Part shown: positions 53,247-64,000 of the stretch, piece after piece | How positions within the stretch are numbered: the first letter of the stretch is position 1 | How the letters are laid out: each line of letters opens with the position of its first letter | Assembly (NCBI GenBank): GCA_018136815.1 | Contig: CM030938.1 | Location: 5,426,638-5,490,637 of the forward strand | Length of the DNA stretch: 64,000 nucleotides | Direction of reading: 5' to 3' | DNA from: Isochrysis galbana | Taxonomy: Eukaryota; Haptophyta; Isochrysidales; Isochrysidaceae | The notes under the pieces: generated by a model | The model's database searches: none | What the model saw: only the letters and a program-made list of their open reading frames with translations | Told to the model about the DNA's origin: nothing | Position numbers and translations under genes: made by a program

Positions 53247-53527
53247 AAATGAAAAAAAAAATCTTCTTAAAAATTCCCGCTACGTACACGGCGTGAGGCA
53301 GCTTGCTAGTGTACCTCCCTACTACCCAACCTTAACCCCTAAACAACCCCCTTCCCCTTCCCCAGTTCCCTCTCTGGCGGAGAAGCTGGTTCCAGGGAGG
53401 CCGCGCGCGCTGCTTCGGCCGGGAGTTGGAGAGAAGGGGGTGGGAGGTTGTGGCTCGTCTCTTGATCTAGATTCGGCTCGGGTTTTTCCTCATTAATATA
53501 GCGTGAGGTCCTTATTGGTATCCGGTG
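53247..53527 (-). mobile_element. LINE 3' UTR fragment, subfamily 2
   Basis: aaaatcttcttaaaaattcc, cgctacgta, cggcgtgaggcagcttgcta, ggagaagctggttccaggga and further words reproduce 30664-30950 with few differences. The 3' terminus is at 53247 on the element's strand; the copy is cut by repeat copy E at 53528. Confidence 0.8.
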
Positions 53528-53612
53528 CAACTAAGTTTATACTTAGTTCGCCCATGGGGGGGCACGAGCCCCCCTCTCTCTCCACTCCTCCCCTGCCATG
53601 GGGGAGGAGCCT
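53528..53612 (-). repeat. dispersed hairpin-tailed repeat, copy E
   Basis: aactaagtttatacttagtt, cgcccatgggggggcacgag, ctctctccactcctcccctg, ccatgggggaggag. It lies at the 3' side of the ORF1-like frame that follows on the minus strand. Confidence 0.8.
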
Positions 53613-54837
53613 AACTCCTCCGCTTGTAGCCGCGGAGACCTATCCCAGAGTATGGTTTGGACGTCAGAGTCGATAGCCTCCATGAACCACGACGGGGGGG
53701 TGGAGGTGGATAACCAGTACCTCGGAGTCCCGTATATAATGAAGTTCACTAGTAGGGTTCTCCCGTGAATCGAGAGGTTTTGAACTCCTTTCCACGCTGC
53801 GACTTTCTTCTTGAGCTTGGCGTAAAGCCTCTGCCCTTGGTCTTGTATGCCTTGACCGGGTCAAAAATGCGAAAGACGATATACGTTGCCACCTCCTTTA
53901 GAGAGGATCGGATCGCGCTCGACTTGCGAGGGGCTGAATCGGCCAATGCCCCATAGGTGATCGCAAACTCGTGCGGGACACCCGATAGGGTGGCTTGGAT
54001 TTTGTCGCCGTACGCGGCCTTGAATTGTTCGTGGGCGTCGTCATCGACGTAGAATATCCAAGGGCCTTTGCGGCCTTTGTCCATCCCATCGGGGGTAGCA
54101 TCCAAGCCTTCCAACTTGGAGAGAAGAAACTTCATATAGGTAGCTATGTCCTCGCTCTTGATGTCCTTCTTGTCCTCTGCTAGCTGTGCTAGCTGAATGT
54201 AGAATGGAGTATCCTCCGGTTCTTCCTCCTCGTCTTGACCATGAGGGGGAGAAGCGAATTGTGTGGCTATGGGTGGAGTCGGCTTTGGGTCCGACTGTGG
54301 GTCCGCTCGCTTACGCGAGGGCGGCTGGGGCTGTTGGGAAGATGGAGGTGGAGCTTGTCTTGCTTCATGGGGGTGCTTTCCTTTGGGGCCGGCCGCCTCA
54401 GCGTATGACATCTGTGCAGTGTTGTTGAGAGGGTTGGAAGCCGTAAAGGCCCCAAGAATTGTTTGTTGTGTGTAGTGCCCGCCCACGAGGGGTGCACTGC
54501 TGGTAGGAGTTGCCACCATGGGGGTGGCAGCCAGGCTGACACCCACCATGGGGAGTCCTTGATGGGCCGACAGGCCAGTGGGGGGAGGCGGCAGAGCCAG
54601 AGGCTGGCTCTGCTGGTCTGCAGGGAACAGGGCCCTTCCTGTCCCCTGCTTCTGTGGCTGGTGGGGAGGCGAGGGTGGGAGGATCATTTCGACGTCGCTG
54701 TCGGTCAGTGGGGCGGCCTGCGAGCGCTTCGGCTCCGGCGGCTTGGGGCGGCCCCTGTGGGGCGTCGTGACGGCGCCTGTGGGGCGTCGTGACGGCGGGG
54801 GGCTGGGAGGTGGGAGCGGTCGGCGCGCGCTCCATCG
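53613..54837 (-). pseudogene. retrotransposon ORF1-like protein, frameshifted
   Basis: Minus-strand frames 54835-54398, 54687-53749 and 53749-53543 follow each other with shifts near 54690 and 53765. The N-terminal half is Pro/Gln/Thr-rich (MERAPTAPTSQPPAVTTPH), with MSYAEAAGPKGK, typical of non-LTR ORF1 linkers. The C-terminal half is structured (IATYMKFLLSKLEGLDATPD, GPWIFYVDDDAHEQFKAAYG, EVATYIVFRIFDPVKAYKTK, then NFIIYGTPRYWLSTSTPP). This is presumably the nucleic-acid-binding ORF1 product of one of the LINEs here. The frame finally runs into repeat copy E, which would then be its 3' flank. Confidence 0.5.
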
Positions 54838-55985
54838 CTAAAACTATAACAATAGTTTATGAGGGGTACCAAATGAAGGCAAACGACCTCAGCGGCGTGT
54901 CCATGAAAGCTTCGTCCATCGCGGCGAGGGCCGCGGCAGCGAGGGCGGGAGGCGGCGCGCGCTCCATGACCCTATCAGTACGAAAACAGAGAATTATAAC
55001 GATAAACGCCGAACGACGACGACGACGAGAAGAGCGAAGCCTAACGAGTGTCGATTCGCGAATGCGCGACAAAAGACAAAAGCATGCTAAGTAAGAGGAT
55101 GGGTGGTTCCTCCCCCACAGCGAGGAGGAGTGGAGAGAGGGGGGGGGCTCGTGCACTCGTGCTCGTGCACCCCCATGGGTGAACCAAGTATATACTTAGT
55201 TGTGACCCTATCGCCGATCGGTTTAACAATAGTTGGAGTTGGAGGAAGACCATAGATAGAAAGTAGAAAGCCACCGCTACAACATTGATCACGAAAGCCG
55301 AGAGGCAAGACGCGAGAGATAACACCGACCCGCGACGGGAGCTCCAAGAACAAACGAACTCGGAGGAGCCGCCCCCCGCGCTACACACAACACAAGAAGA
55401 CACCTACTGCACTACTACTACTACGCCAAGTTGCGAGGCATATGGTGCATGAAGCGGAGTTATCATATCTAGGCGAGCGCCGATATTGGCTGGGGGGGAG
55501 GCTATATGTATATGGCGCCCCACAACGTCTAGGCCCCTCCCCACCGGCAAGTTGGGGCGACGGCTTCAAGACCCACAAAAGGCTTGAATATCCGCGGGCC
55601 GACGAATACACGCTGGACGGCAACACGCCGCTGGGCACGAGGTTTGCCTATGCCTCAGACGAGGTTTGGTTTTTTACGACCTTCACTTCTATATTTTGGT
55701 GGGCAATTGGTATTGATATAGAACTACAACAACACCCACAATTTCGACGGTCCAAGGGTTGTTGTTGGCTACTGCCATTTGAAGGTCGCGTTCCGTCGAA
55801 AGTGGACCATCGAATGTCCATGGTCGTTTTTTCTAGCGCCGGGCAAATTCGCCGTAGGAAAGGCGAAAGGCAAAACGCACCGTGGTTTTGTGGGCATCCT
55901 TGGTGGGCCACGTGTAAAGCGATGCACGACATGCAAAGTGTCGATGAGTACACGATTGCTCTAGCGCAATATAGAAGGCCTTCCC
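54838..55985. other. retroelement flank and unassigned sequence
   Basis: Starts with gaggggtaccaaatg-aaggcaaacgacctc (54858-54890), also at 49.6 kb, likely a LINE 5' region. Repeat copy F follows (55.09-55.20 kb). A plus-strand frame from 55442 (VYGAPQRLGPSPPASWGDGF, PRADEYTLDGNTPLGTRFAY) looks protein-like but overlaps the IFT38 3' exon later on and has no recognised family. Confidence 0.4.
55090..55202 (+). repeat. dispersed hairpin-tailed repeat, copy F
   Basis: gatgggtggttcctccccca, gaggaggagtggagagaggg, G-run, ctcgtgcactcgtgctcgtg, cccccatgggtgaaccaagt, atatacttagtt. One internal gctcgtgcact duplication. Confidence 0.8.
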
Positions 55986-58647
55986 CTAGAAGTCGTCATC
56001 ATCGTCGCCACCTTCCTCACTCTCGCCTTCGTCGAGCTCAAACTCGCCCCCCAGACCATGCGACGTCGAATTCGGCTCATATCCCTCGCCGCCGAACTCG
56101 TCCTGTGAGTGGATAGCGAGAGAGCTCAGTCTGCAGTGTAACACAAAGGCACATGCGAGATGGGGTGCTCCGCTAAAGGTGCGCATCCGACAGGCTACTT
56201 ATCCAGATCCAGCACGCAGTGGTGAAACTTGGCTAAGTTCATCGATGTAATTGCGCGCGCGGCGTATATCTCAAGCGGGGATAGGATCGAGCCGCCGCCG
56301 GGTAAAGTTACGCGCCCGGTACTCCCTCCTTCTTGCCGACTGTAGTGTTTGGGCACGTGGCGCACGGAAATAGCGCTGCACCCTCAGGTAAACCGCGGCT
56401 TGGGGAAGTGTTTGTGCTTGCTATTTTGGTGGGGGAGAGGGGGGGGATGTGGACCGCACTTGAGCCAAATCGGGAGCATGCACACCTCCGAGCCTCCCTC
56501 GCCAGATTCTTCCTCTCCCAAATCGTCATCGTCGTCGCTCTCACTCTCTTCAGGAACCATTCCTCCATAAACACCTCCGCCGCCACCGCCGCCGCGCCCG
56601 CGCACCGACGCGCCAGCAGGCCGCTTTATCCGTGCGTTGGCCGCCTCAGATTCCAAAGCATCCTCGATCGATCGCTCGTCGACCTTGGCTTGACCACGCA
56701 GGACCTTGAGCTCTTCTTCTCGAAGACGTCGTTGCATGGCCTACAATCCGTAGACAAGGAGGTTAAAAGCGCGGCACGATGGCGATGATGTCAACCAATC
56801 GTGCGCGGGCCAGAAGCAAGGGGTCTTCCCATCGGAGCTGCAATTGTAGTGGCAGGACCTAACACTAGCAAACTCATGCGCGTAGACCCCAACACTCTGA
56901 AGCTTACTTGTAGACGCCTGTCGCTGTCCGCAACAGCCTCAGCCTCATCGGCTCGAATTGCCTCCAGCTCTGCCTCAAGGTACGACAGGTTGCGCCAGTG
57001 TCCGACGTACACAGAGTACTGCTGCGAGAGCTCGGCTTCCAATCTGCTCGGCACGCATTTTGCGGGAGGTCAGCGTGTGCGCATGACTGGCCCAAGCCGG
57101 GTATGAACATGAAAAGCATGCGCGAAGGCCGGAACCGTTGTGGTGGCAAGCACTCGGTACAGGTGGCGTGTCCGTGATGAGTGACTCGACGGATGGCCAC
57201 AAAGCTCACCGTTCAAACTCGTCCATGTGGGCAGGCCGCACACTCTGTAGCGAAGCAAGGCGCTTCTGGTGCCTATCGAGCTCGGTCTTTTTCTTATCGA
57301 TTTTCGCCTGTCAGAAATAAGCGCAGGAAGCATACGATGTTGAGCACGATATATTATATCACCTGCTTGGCCGCTATGCCATGGGGAGAACACCGTGTGC
57401 TTCGTGTAGGCCATGCGTCGCCACTCGCACAGCCAGTTCTCGGCAAAGCTAGCACGTGCTGTAGCCGAACACCTGCATCGCCTTCTCATCGTCTCCCAGT
57501 GACTTCAGCTTTCTTGTCCAGGACTCTGCCTCCTCCGTAGCCGACTCGACGAGCCTGTTGAGGTTCCTCTGCATGGCGTCTACGTCGTGGTTTTGGCCCA
57601 AGGCGCGGGATGCTGAATCCTGCACTGGCGCGCGTGTTGGTACATTGGTGACAACGAGACATGAGGAAATTACTGACCGTGGAGGCCACAGACTGGGGGC
57701 AGCGGTAATATGCGCGTGCCTTGATTTCGCCGTGGTTCTCCAGCAGCTCGTACAGACGCGCGCCGTACTTGGTGATGTCCGCTGAAATTGCGCGGGTGGC
57801 CTGCACCGCGTGCGATGGCATGCTAAGAGCACGAAGTCGCCGTCATCGTTGCGCTTGGGCGAATGACCGATGGAGCAAGTGGGGCGGCCACACCTTAAGA
57901 TCAGCAAACTTGTGCCCCGGACCAATGTCGAATGATACAGAGTCTACGTCGTCATCATTAGTCGCAGATGAGTGGGCATCGTACAAGAGCGTGGCAATCT
58001 GTCAGGATGGTGGCAGTGGTGACGATGAGCTTGAGGCGCGTAACACAGCAACAGGTGTAGAACCGGTGAAATTCAGAATTTTAAGAGCCAGCGCTCACTT
58101 TGAGCAGCTCCTTGACTGCATAGCCATTCGCCTGGTATAGATTCTTCAAGTTGAGCTTCACGCGAGCCTTCACCAAGAGTTGCTCAGCCACAGACTTGAG
58201 GAACACGACACGATCTTGCTCAGTGCGGATCTCGTCAAGGATCTCCATGTTCTTGTCATAGCGATTGCACAACCAGATAAGAATGTCAGCCACAAGCTCG
58301 AAATGAGGTTTGCCTGTTGGCGAGGAAGGGGACACGCAAAGTTTATGCGGGTGGAAGAGCAAGCGCCAGCTGCGACGATGCTACCTTGCCGCGCTCTTCA
58401 TCCACGAACAATCACAGCAACAATGTGTGGCCGCCATCTTAGGATCAGACAAGAGCACTGCCTCCTGCCATCACACCCAGCGTTCCCTGCGCGCCCTCCC
58501 CATCGGTCGGGGCAATGGCATGCGGCTCGACGTCCTTTTAGCCTAGCGGGCGGTGCAAGGCTCACGGAAGTTCTCGATGGAGATGAGCCGCGGGTAGCCC
58601 AGCGTGCACATGATCTCTTTGAAATTGCGGAGCTCTCGATATGACAT
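55986..58647 (-). CDS. IFT38: IFT38/CLUAP1 (qilin), intraflagellar transport complex B subunit, 9 exons
   Basis: Exons 58647-58566, 58313-58099, 57998-57894, 57800-57678, 57619-57473, 57307-57210, 57043-56908, 56740-56486 and 56102-55986 all join in matching phase and give 425 aa, close to the ~410 of animal CLUAP1. Landmarks: start [111 protein letters not shown] and [31 protein letters not shown]. An acidic tail ends in GGDDDDDF. The N-terminal calponin-homology-like domain and the coiled coil are complete. IFT38 anchors the peripheral IFT-B subcomplex and is needed to build cilia or flagella, so the organism has or had a flagellated stage. Confidence 0.95.
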
Positions 58648-58859
58648 GGCGACACTTGCGAGACCTCTCCAACCGCAGGCGAACCAGAGAAGGAAATAGG
58701 GGAGAGACGGCAGGCACGCTGCGCAATCGGGTGGACGGTGAGGGCAACTGTGAGCCGCTCGCTCTTGCCGAACAACGCAACAGTATTGAACAGATGGTTT
58801 CACTCTGACCCGAGCTGTTTTCGTCATCACTTTCCTCCCTAGATCCACACGACGCTCAC

Positions 58860-59170
58860 CTTCCCGCCCCATCCTCCCCCCCCACCCCACCCCACCCCCA
58901 CCCCTCTTACGGGACAAGGGGGGGGAGCGGTGCCAAGTCGCTGTGGGCCAGCGAAGCGGCGCCTGATGGTTTTCCTTCCTGGCTGCCGCCCAGCGCAGAA
59001 GAGAGGGGGGGGGGGGAGAGAGAGGGGGGGGGAGGGAGGGAGGGAGAGGAGGGGGAGGGGGAGACGGACAGGGAGACGGAGAGGGAGAGGGAGAGGGAGA
59101 GGGAGAAGGAGAGGGAGAGGGAGAGGGAGAGGGAGAGGGAGAGGGAGAGGGAGAGGGAGAGGGAGAGAGA
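58860..59170. repeat. G/GA-rich low complexity with (GGGAGA)n array
   Basis: C/G-runs and purine-rich sequence, with about 14 units of the hexamer gggaga from 59078 to 59168. It lies upstream of IFT38, on whose coding strand it is pyrimidine-rich. Confidence 0.85.
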
Positions 59171-59313
59171 AAGAGGGCGGGGCGGCGCACCTGCGGAATG
59201 CCACCGAGGGCAGCCGAGCCGGGCCGTTCGGTGCGCTCTCTCCCTTGTACTCCTAGAACGGGCAACGGATATAGATAGGCTAGCGATTTAGACAGTTTAG
59301 TTATAGTAGAGGG

Positions 59314-59402
59314 TTTTTGCAGGCCGCAATAGGGCCCCAACAGCCCCCCGCCCCAACAGTGTCGGGGCGCTGTTGAGGCTCTATTGCGGCCGTCCTGCAA
59401 AA
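59314..59402. repeat. imperfect long hairpin
   Basis: Left arm tttttgcaggccgcaatagg, gccccaacagc; right arm gctgttgaggctctattgcg, gccgtcctgcaaaa. The arms pair over about 28 bp with small bulges and an ~18-24-nt loop. It sits about 80 nt before the transposase-like frame and could be a transposon end. Confidence 0.75.
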
Positions 59403-59480
59403 GGAGAAAACCGCGTTTCCCTCTCAATAGCGGTCTTCTCAACCGCGGTAGAGCGGTCTGCGGCAGTACGCAGGGGTGCG

Positions 59481-59900
59481 ATGCCGACGCGCCCCTTCAC
59501 GGCACAGGAGCTGGAGGACGCGGAGCTGGCCATGATACTGGCCCACTTGAAGCGCAGGAGGCGCTGGCGTGGCGAGGACTGCGATGCTGCGGAGGGCCGG
59601 CGCTCTGAGCGCATCCTCCTCGCGCTCGCAGCGGAGGTTCTCTCGCGGTCCATGCGCTCGAGCATTGGGCCAGAGCGTCTGTCCGTGGCAAGACTGCAGC
59701 AGGAGGCCGCGCAGGCGGGCGCGGGTGAGGGCGTGCAGGCCCGCGATGTGTATGTGCGCTTTGGCTTTCGGCTCGAAGACCTTCCCAGGGTGATTGATGC
59801 CCTGCAGCTCCCTGCTCCCAATAAGCCGCGGTGGTCGCCTCGTGGGCACCACCGCGATACTCCCTCCCTCCCTCCCTCCCTCCCTCCCTCTCCCCCCCCT
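59481..59900 (+). CDS. N-terminal part of a PIF/Harbinger-like transposase (probable fragment)
   Basis: ATG at 59481. The frame reads MPTRPFTAQELEDAELAMIL, an Arg-rich helix (KRRRRWRGEDCDA), then a helical region ending VYVRFGFRLEDLPRVIDALQ-LP. The F-R-x-x-D-L-x-x-V-x-x-A-L-x-L-P pattern resembles the segment preceding the DDE nuclease domain in PIF/Harbinger-type transposases. After about residue 125 the frame enters CT-rich low complexity and the catalytic domain is absent, so it is either a first exon whose continuation I cannot find or a truncated copy. The long hairpin just upstream may be its terminus. Confidence 0.4.
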
Positions 59901-60059
59901 TCCTCCCTCCTCCCCCCCCTCTGCTTTTGCACTCTCTCATCAATTGTCCATCATCGTCTGTCTCTCACGTTACCTACACGTATATGTTGCAGTTGCAGAT
60001 ACATGATACATGCACACATACTACTATATGCTATAATAACTGACCCAACAAAGAAGTAA

Positions 60060-61130
60060 ATCAAATGACTCACACCCCCCCACCCCTCGTCATGGCTTAC
60101 TTACAAGTTACAAGTCACTAAAACCTATTGTCGGTTGTACAAGTTAGCCACCGCTAACGAATCAATGATCAATGTGCCGACTTTGACCCCCAAACGCGAG
60201 TCGACGAAAGACCGCAACTCCGCGCACCGCGCACGCACGCCTTAGCACTTGATAGTGGATATCAATAGGCGAAGACACTCACTTGCTTGATGTGCCCCCT
60301 TGGTGGGCGAGAAATTGTTGCATCATTTGCATCATCATAGAGACGCAAAGGCGCATGGGGCACAGAGCGCTACCAAGCCAGCGAGCGCGTGGCGGAGTGG
60401 CGAAGTGGCAAAAAGGGGTAGAAAGTATAATTAAGTAAAAGTAGAAAGTAGTGCAAAAAAGTATACATTCGCGCGAGTCCGCGAGCCAAGAGCCCCGGTA
60501 TCTGTGTATATATTTGTGTTTCCCACTGTTTTTCACTGTTCACTGTGTTTCTTCAATGGTCAATGGCCAAACACGGGCTGTTTTTGCTGTGTTCGGAAGA
60601 AGGCCCCACTGTGTTTACATGTAGGATTGGCACACACACACACCCCTTTTATGCCACTGTGGACGGTGGGGGCGTGGGGGCGTTGTTTGGCCCAGGCCAG
60701 AGTTTCGTTTCGGACCCCCCCCAATTTCGTTTTAGCCCGGTCACTCACTAGGGGGGTGCGAAGGGCACCATCTGTAATGGGCAAACGAAGGCCTAAATAA
60801 GCTCCCTATAGGTTCCGGTATGGGAGATCAGCAAAAAAAACCGGGGGTCTTCCGGCAAAATTTTCGAAAAATACCCGATTTCAGGCCTCTGACGGCCGTG
60901 CGGAAATATATGTCAGGCCCCCCTCCGGTATTATTTTACCGATGGCCTTCATGCGCGCCTCTCGCAGCGAAACACGAAACCATGGGCATCGGCAGCTGAC
61001 CCGGACCAAAGATCCTGGTTCTATACACACAGCAATATATTTTCACTATGTTTTTATGGACTTGAACGCGTACGTAAGTATCGCAAAAACTAAAGACGCT
61101 AACCGCTAAAAACACCAAGGGCTCGAGAAC
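60060..61130. other. intergenic, one transposon terminus, no gene
   Basis: At about 60685, ggcccaggccagagtttcgt resembles the terminus of the 16.85-kb TIR element; no partner end was identified. The rest is AT-richer, with ccggtattattttaccg near 60933 (a small palindrome). No supported frame. Confidence 0.5.
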
Positions 61131-62100
61131 CCAACTTCGACCCGCGACCGGGGGCGCCACGAGGCCGTTCGAGTCACCGCTCACCATATGGATGCCGCTA
61201 CCAGCACCAAAGTGCGGTATGCCGCCCTCACAGCCACGCCAATCGCGCCCGCCGCCCCCGCGCACTGCGTCGAAATCGGCCGCCTGCGGCCCCCGGTGAT
61301 GACGTCGTCACGCCTCAAGACGCGCCCTGAGTGCCCAACTTCGACCCGCGACCGGGGGCGCCACGAGGCCGTTCGAGTCACCGCTCGCCAAATGGATGCC
61401 GCTACCAGCACCAAAGTGCGGTATGCCGCCCTCACAGCCACGCCAATCGCGCCCGCCGCCCCCGCGCACTGCGTCGAAATCGGCCGCTTGAGGCCCCCGG
61501 TGATGACGTCGTCACGCCCCAAGACGCGCCATGAGTGCCCAACTTCGACCCGCGACCGGGGGCGCCACGAGGCCGTTCGAGTCACCGCTCACCATATGGA
61601 TGCCGCTACCAGCACCAAAGTGCGGTATGCCGCCCTCACAGCTACGCCAATCGCGCCCGCCGCCCCCGCGCACTGCGTCGAAGTCGGCCGCTTGAGGCCC
61701 CCGGTGATGACGTCGTCACGCCCCAAGACGCGCCATGAGTGCCCAACTTCGACCCGCGACCGGGGGCGCCACGAGGCCGTTCGAGTCACCGCTCACCATA
61801 TGGATGCCGCTACCAGCACCAAAGTGCGGTATGCCGCCCTCACAGCTACGCCAATCGCGCCCGCCGCCCCGCGCACTGCGTCGAAATCGGCCGCTTGAGG
61901 CCCCCGGTGATGACGTCGTCACGCCCCAAGACGCGCCATGAGTGCCCAACTTCGACCCGCGACCGGGGGCGCCACGAGGCCGTTCAAGTCACCGCTCACC
62001 AAATGGATGCCGCTACCAGCATCAAAGTGCGGTATGCCGCCCTCACAGCCACGCCAATCGCGCCCGCCGACCCCGCGCACTGCGTCGAAATCGGCCATCT
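61131..62100. repeat. 204-bp satellite, about 4.7 units
   Basis: The word ccaacttcgacccgcgaccg occurs at 61131, 61335, 61539, 61743 and 61946: period 204, with one unit of 203 nt after a single C deletion. Units are about 97-99% identical. Because 204 is 3 x 68, both strands stay open (plus strand MDAATSTKVRYAALTATPIA; minus strand RTASWRPRSRVEVGH), but no other sign of coding exists. Each unit holds the near-palindrome gtgatgacgtcgtcac. The array abuts the 3' end of the chromodomain transposon gene. Confidence 0.9.
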
Positions 62101-64000
62101 TATGGCCCCGGCGAGTACTCCATGGACTCATCGTCATCGCTCACATCCGACTCGTCAAACTCCTCGGGGTCAGGGAGGACGGCGCCTTGATACTCGGCGA
62201 TGGCTGTGACCGGCAGGCCATCCGCATCCTGATAAAACAAAGGGAGCAAGGCCGATGAGCGCACGCTTGGTCGACTTGGGCTTGCGGATGGGCGCAGCTC
62301 ACCTCCCATGTAGCAATATCCGGTGGAAAGCCTTTCCATAAAACCAAATACAACTTGGTTCCAGCCGGAATATCACTCCGCCCGGGCACCTCGCCGCCGT
62401 CAGCTACCATCTCATCCAGGAGGCAATCGATTTCGAACTCCTCGTTCTGGTACCACTCGTAGCCGAGGTACTTGATGAGTTTGCCCATGCCCTTGCGTCG
62501 CGTTGCTTGGCGCCGGCGGACTCCTCGACCCTCGTAGCCGTCGTCGCCGTCAGCCAAGTCATTGGCGGCTACACCGAACTCGCTGAACAAGAGGGCCTGC
62601 AAGCGGACGACGTAAGCCTTCCGGTTCGCGAGATTCGTCGCTTTGATGTCGCGCTGGTGCAGCAGTTTGAGGATCTTGAGCTGGTCTTTCAAGTCCTCGT
62701 TGGACATCGTCTTGAGCTCGGAGTACTTCATCGCCCGACGTACTTGCCGTAGACGATCGAGCTCATCCGCCTTCTTCTTGCGCAAGGAGCTGATGCGTGC
62801 GAGTTTCGCCTGCCGCTCGGGAGCTTTCGCCTCGCCATGAGTCGCGCGCTCCGCTCTCATAGTCACACGCATCTTCTTGCGCGCGATCGTGCGAGCAGCG
62901 CCCCAGTAGCGGTCGCGATGCGCATGGTCATAGGCCCACATGACCGTGCGATCTCTTTTGCAGGCGACCGCGCCCACACGCGTGTCGTGGCGAGACACAC
63001 CTTCGCGCTGTGCGCGTCGCTTGACTGCCGCAAAGAGAGTCTCGACGCCAGTACTCGTCGTGGGACAGCCGTCCAAGAGCTTCCGCATCGCTGGCGTCAC
63101 CTTTTCGGCCGAGAACTTGCCGCCAAACACGAACTCAGCGGCGTGGTTCTCCAACGCAGGGATCATCGCGGTGAAGGCGGCCGTAAGCATCTCGCAAACC
63201 AACCGTCGAGACTCCGGATCGGCGGCGAGCGACGACCGGATTCTCTGCATGTCTATGGCCGCCCGACCGCCTCGAGTCTTCATTGACGGCGCCGAGCGCG
63301 GGAGCACGCGCTGGCCCTTGGCCTCGAGGAAAGTGTCGAGGCGCATCGTTCCCTCAATCACCGCGGACGGATCGGTGGCCGCCTCTCGGAGCCATCGAAG
63401 CGACTCGGGCCAGACGATGGGCAGCACGTCGAGGATGTGCTTGTCATCCCCCGGCTTCACGGCAGTGAGAGTAGGCCACACCCAGGCGTCAGAGATAATG
63501 GCAAGAGCGCGCACCGCGGCCATTATGTGCGGGGAGCTAAAGCCGGCCAAGATCGCGCTCCGTAGCTTGCCACCAGCCGCTGTTGCCAAGTCCGCCTCTT
63601 CGCGAAGGTAGCCGAGGAGTGAGCTGTCCTGGGCGAATCGGTCGACCACGGCCGCATCCAGGAAGAATATGTAGCTGCGCCCACCACAGATCGCCAGCAG
63701 GTCTTCGACGTTGCCGTAGAGCTTGCCCGCTCTCTCCGGATGCGCCTTCTCCTTGTGCGCGAGCCACTGCGCAAAATTCTCGCCAATCGCGTAGCCCTTT
63801 GAGCTGAAGAGCGCGACGTACTTGGAGACCTCGTAGGTAAGTGCGCAAGCCGGCGAGCTGAACCAGCCTACGCACGTGCGCATAGCTTTGAGCTTTGCTT
63901 TGTCCTTCTCAGCGTCCTCGTCCGAAATATTTAGCTCTCGACGGACCACAACATCGAGAGCCTCGCGCGCCTTCTCACCAATGTTGACTGTGGCATGCTC
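62100..64000 (-). CDS. transposon-encoded protein with C-terminal chromodomain (5' end beyond window)
   Basis: Exons 62228-62100 and from 62303 rightwards off the edge join in phase 0 (GAG|GTGAGC, ATCAG|GAT). At least 608 residues are visible and the frame is still open at 64000. The body contains DLLAICGGRSYIFFLDAAVV, MIPALENHAAEFVFGGKFSA and GCPTTSTGVETLFAAVKRRA, followed by a basic coiled coil (LARISSLRKKKADELDRLRQ). The C-terminus is a chromodomain: YQNEEFEIDCLLDEM, TKLYLVLWKGFPPDIATWE, then DADGLPVTAIAEYQGAV and an acidic end. The STGVETLF region resembles the C-terminal motif of DDE-type (hAT-like) transposases, though I cannot assign a superfamily firmly. Chromodomains on mobile-element proteins can direct insertion to methylated chromatin. 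Confidence 0.65.

Noticed and set aside
55442-56116. 224-aa plus-strand frame
   Set aside because: Protein-like at first, but no family is recognised, it overlaps the well-supported last exon of IFT38 on the other strand, and it lies in retroelement flank; noted only as unassigned.
61188-61898. 236-aa plus-strand protein and its minus-strand counterpart
   Set aside because: Both come from the 204-bp satellite; openness follows from unit length divisible by three.

Overview
This is nuclear DNA from a GC-rich eukaryote. Almost every recognisable gene is split by short GT-AG introns (about 60-320 nt), reading frames join cleanly across them, and there are no operons or ribosome binding sites. 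The likely host is a flagellated alga with a plastid of secondary red origin; a haptophyte fits best, but this is inference. Pointers: an IFT38/CLUAP1 gene (cilia), a fibrillin/PAP plastid protein, a PsbQ/Psb31-like lumenal protein with signal + transit + twin-arginine presequence, a CAAX-type protease whose presequence ends in an Ala-Phe cleavage motif, and an exo-beta-1,3-glucanase (beta-1,3-glucan reserves).

Layout, left to right. 1-1.0 kb: decayed Ty3/gypsy polyprotein, running off the left edge. 1.8-3.2 kb: a small coiled-coil gene (-) head to head with a fibrillin/PAP gene (+). 4.0-6.4 kb: a membrane protein and a 168-aa unknown protein behind a ~170-bp tandem repeat. 6.8-9.7 kb: JmjC oxygenase (-). 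10.7-11.9 kb: dispersed repeats and a 159-bp Pro-coding minisatellite. 12.3-14.5 kb: NSRP1-like splicing factor (-). 14.9-18.3 kb: nest of transposons (LINE tail split by a hAT-like element, a second TIR element, Ty3/gypsy RT-RNase H). 19.6-21.8 kb: 735-aa regulatory-type protein (+). 24.1-25.6 kb: ankyrin protein (-). 25.8-27.3 kb: extreme low complexity. 27.5-29.2 kb: PsbQ/Psb31-like gene (+). 29.8-32.0 kb: two LINE 3' ends. 32.9-36.4 kb: CLC chloride transporter (+). 37.1-39.7 kb: 861-aa Cys/Pro-rich type I membrane protein (-). 40.1-42.9 kb: repeats. 43.1-45.1 kb: CPBP protease and EF-hand protein (+). 46.1-47.5 kb: unknown gene and a second Cys/Pro type I protein (-). 48.5-49.3 kb: giant-virus-like gene fragment bracketed by an inverted repeat. 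50.4-52.3 kb: GH5 glucanase (-). 52.8-55.2 kb: retroelement mosaic. 56.0-58.6 kb: IFT38 (-). 59.3-60.1 kb: transposase-like 5' end. 61.1-62.1 kb: 204-bp satellite. 62.1-64 kb: chromodomain transposon protein (-), running off the right edge.

The host genes are housekeeping, plastid, ciliary and cell-surface genes with no shared pathway. Two themes recur: long polypurine/polypyrimidine tracts lie directly upstream of many start codons, and the gaps are filled with several generations of transposable elements. Exon borders were chosen by GT-AG signals, phase agreement and protein-family similarity recalled from knowledge; no database search was run.
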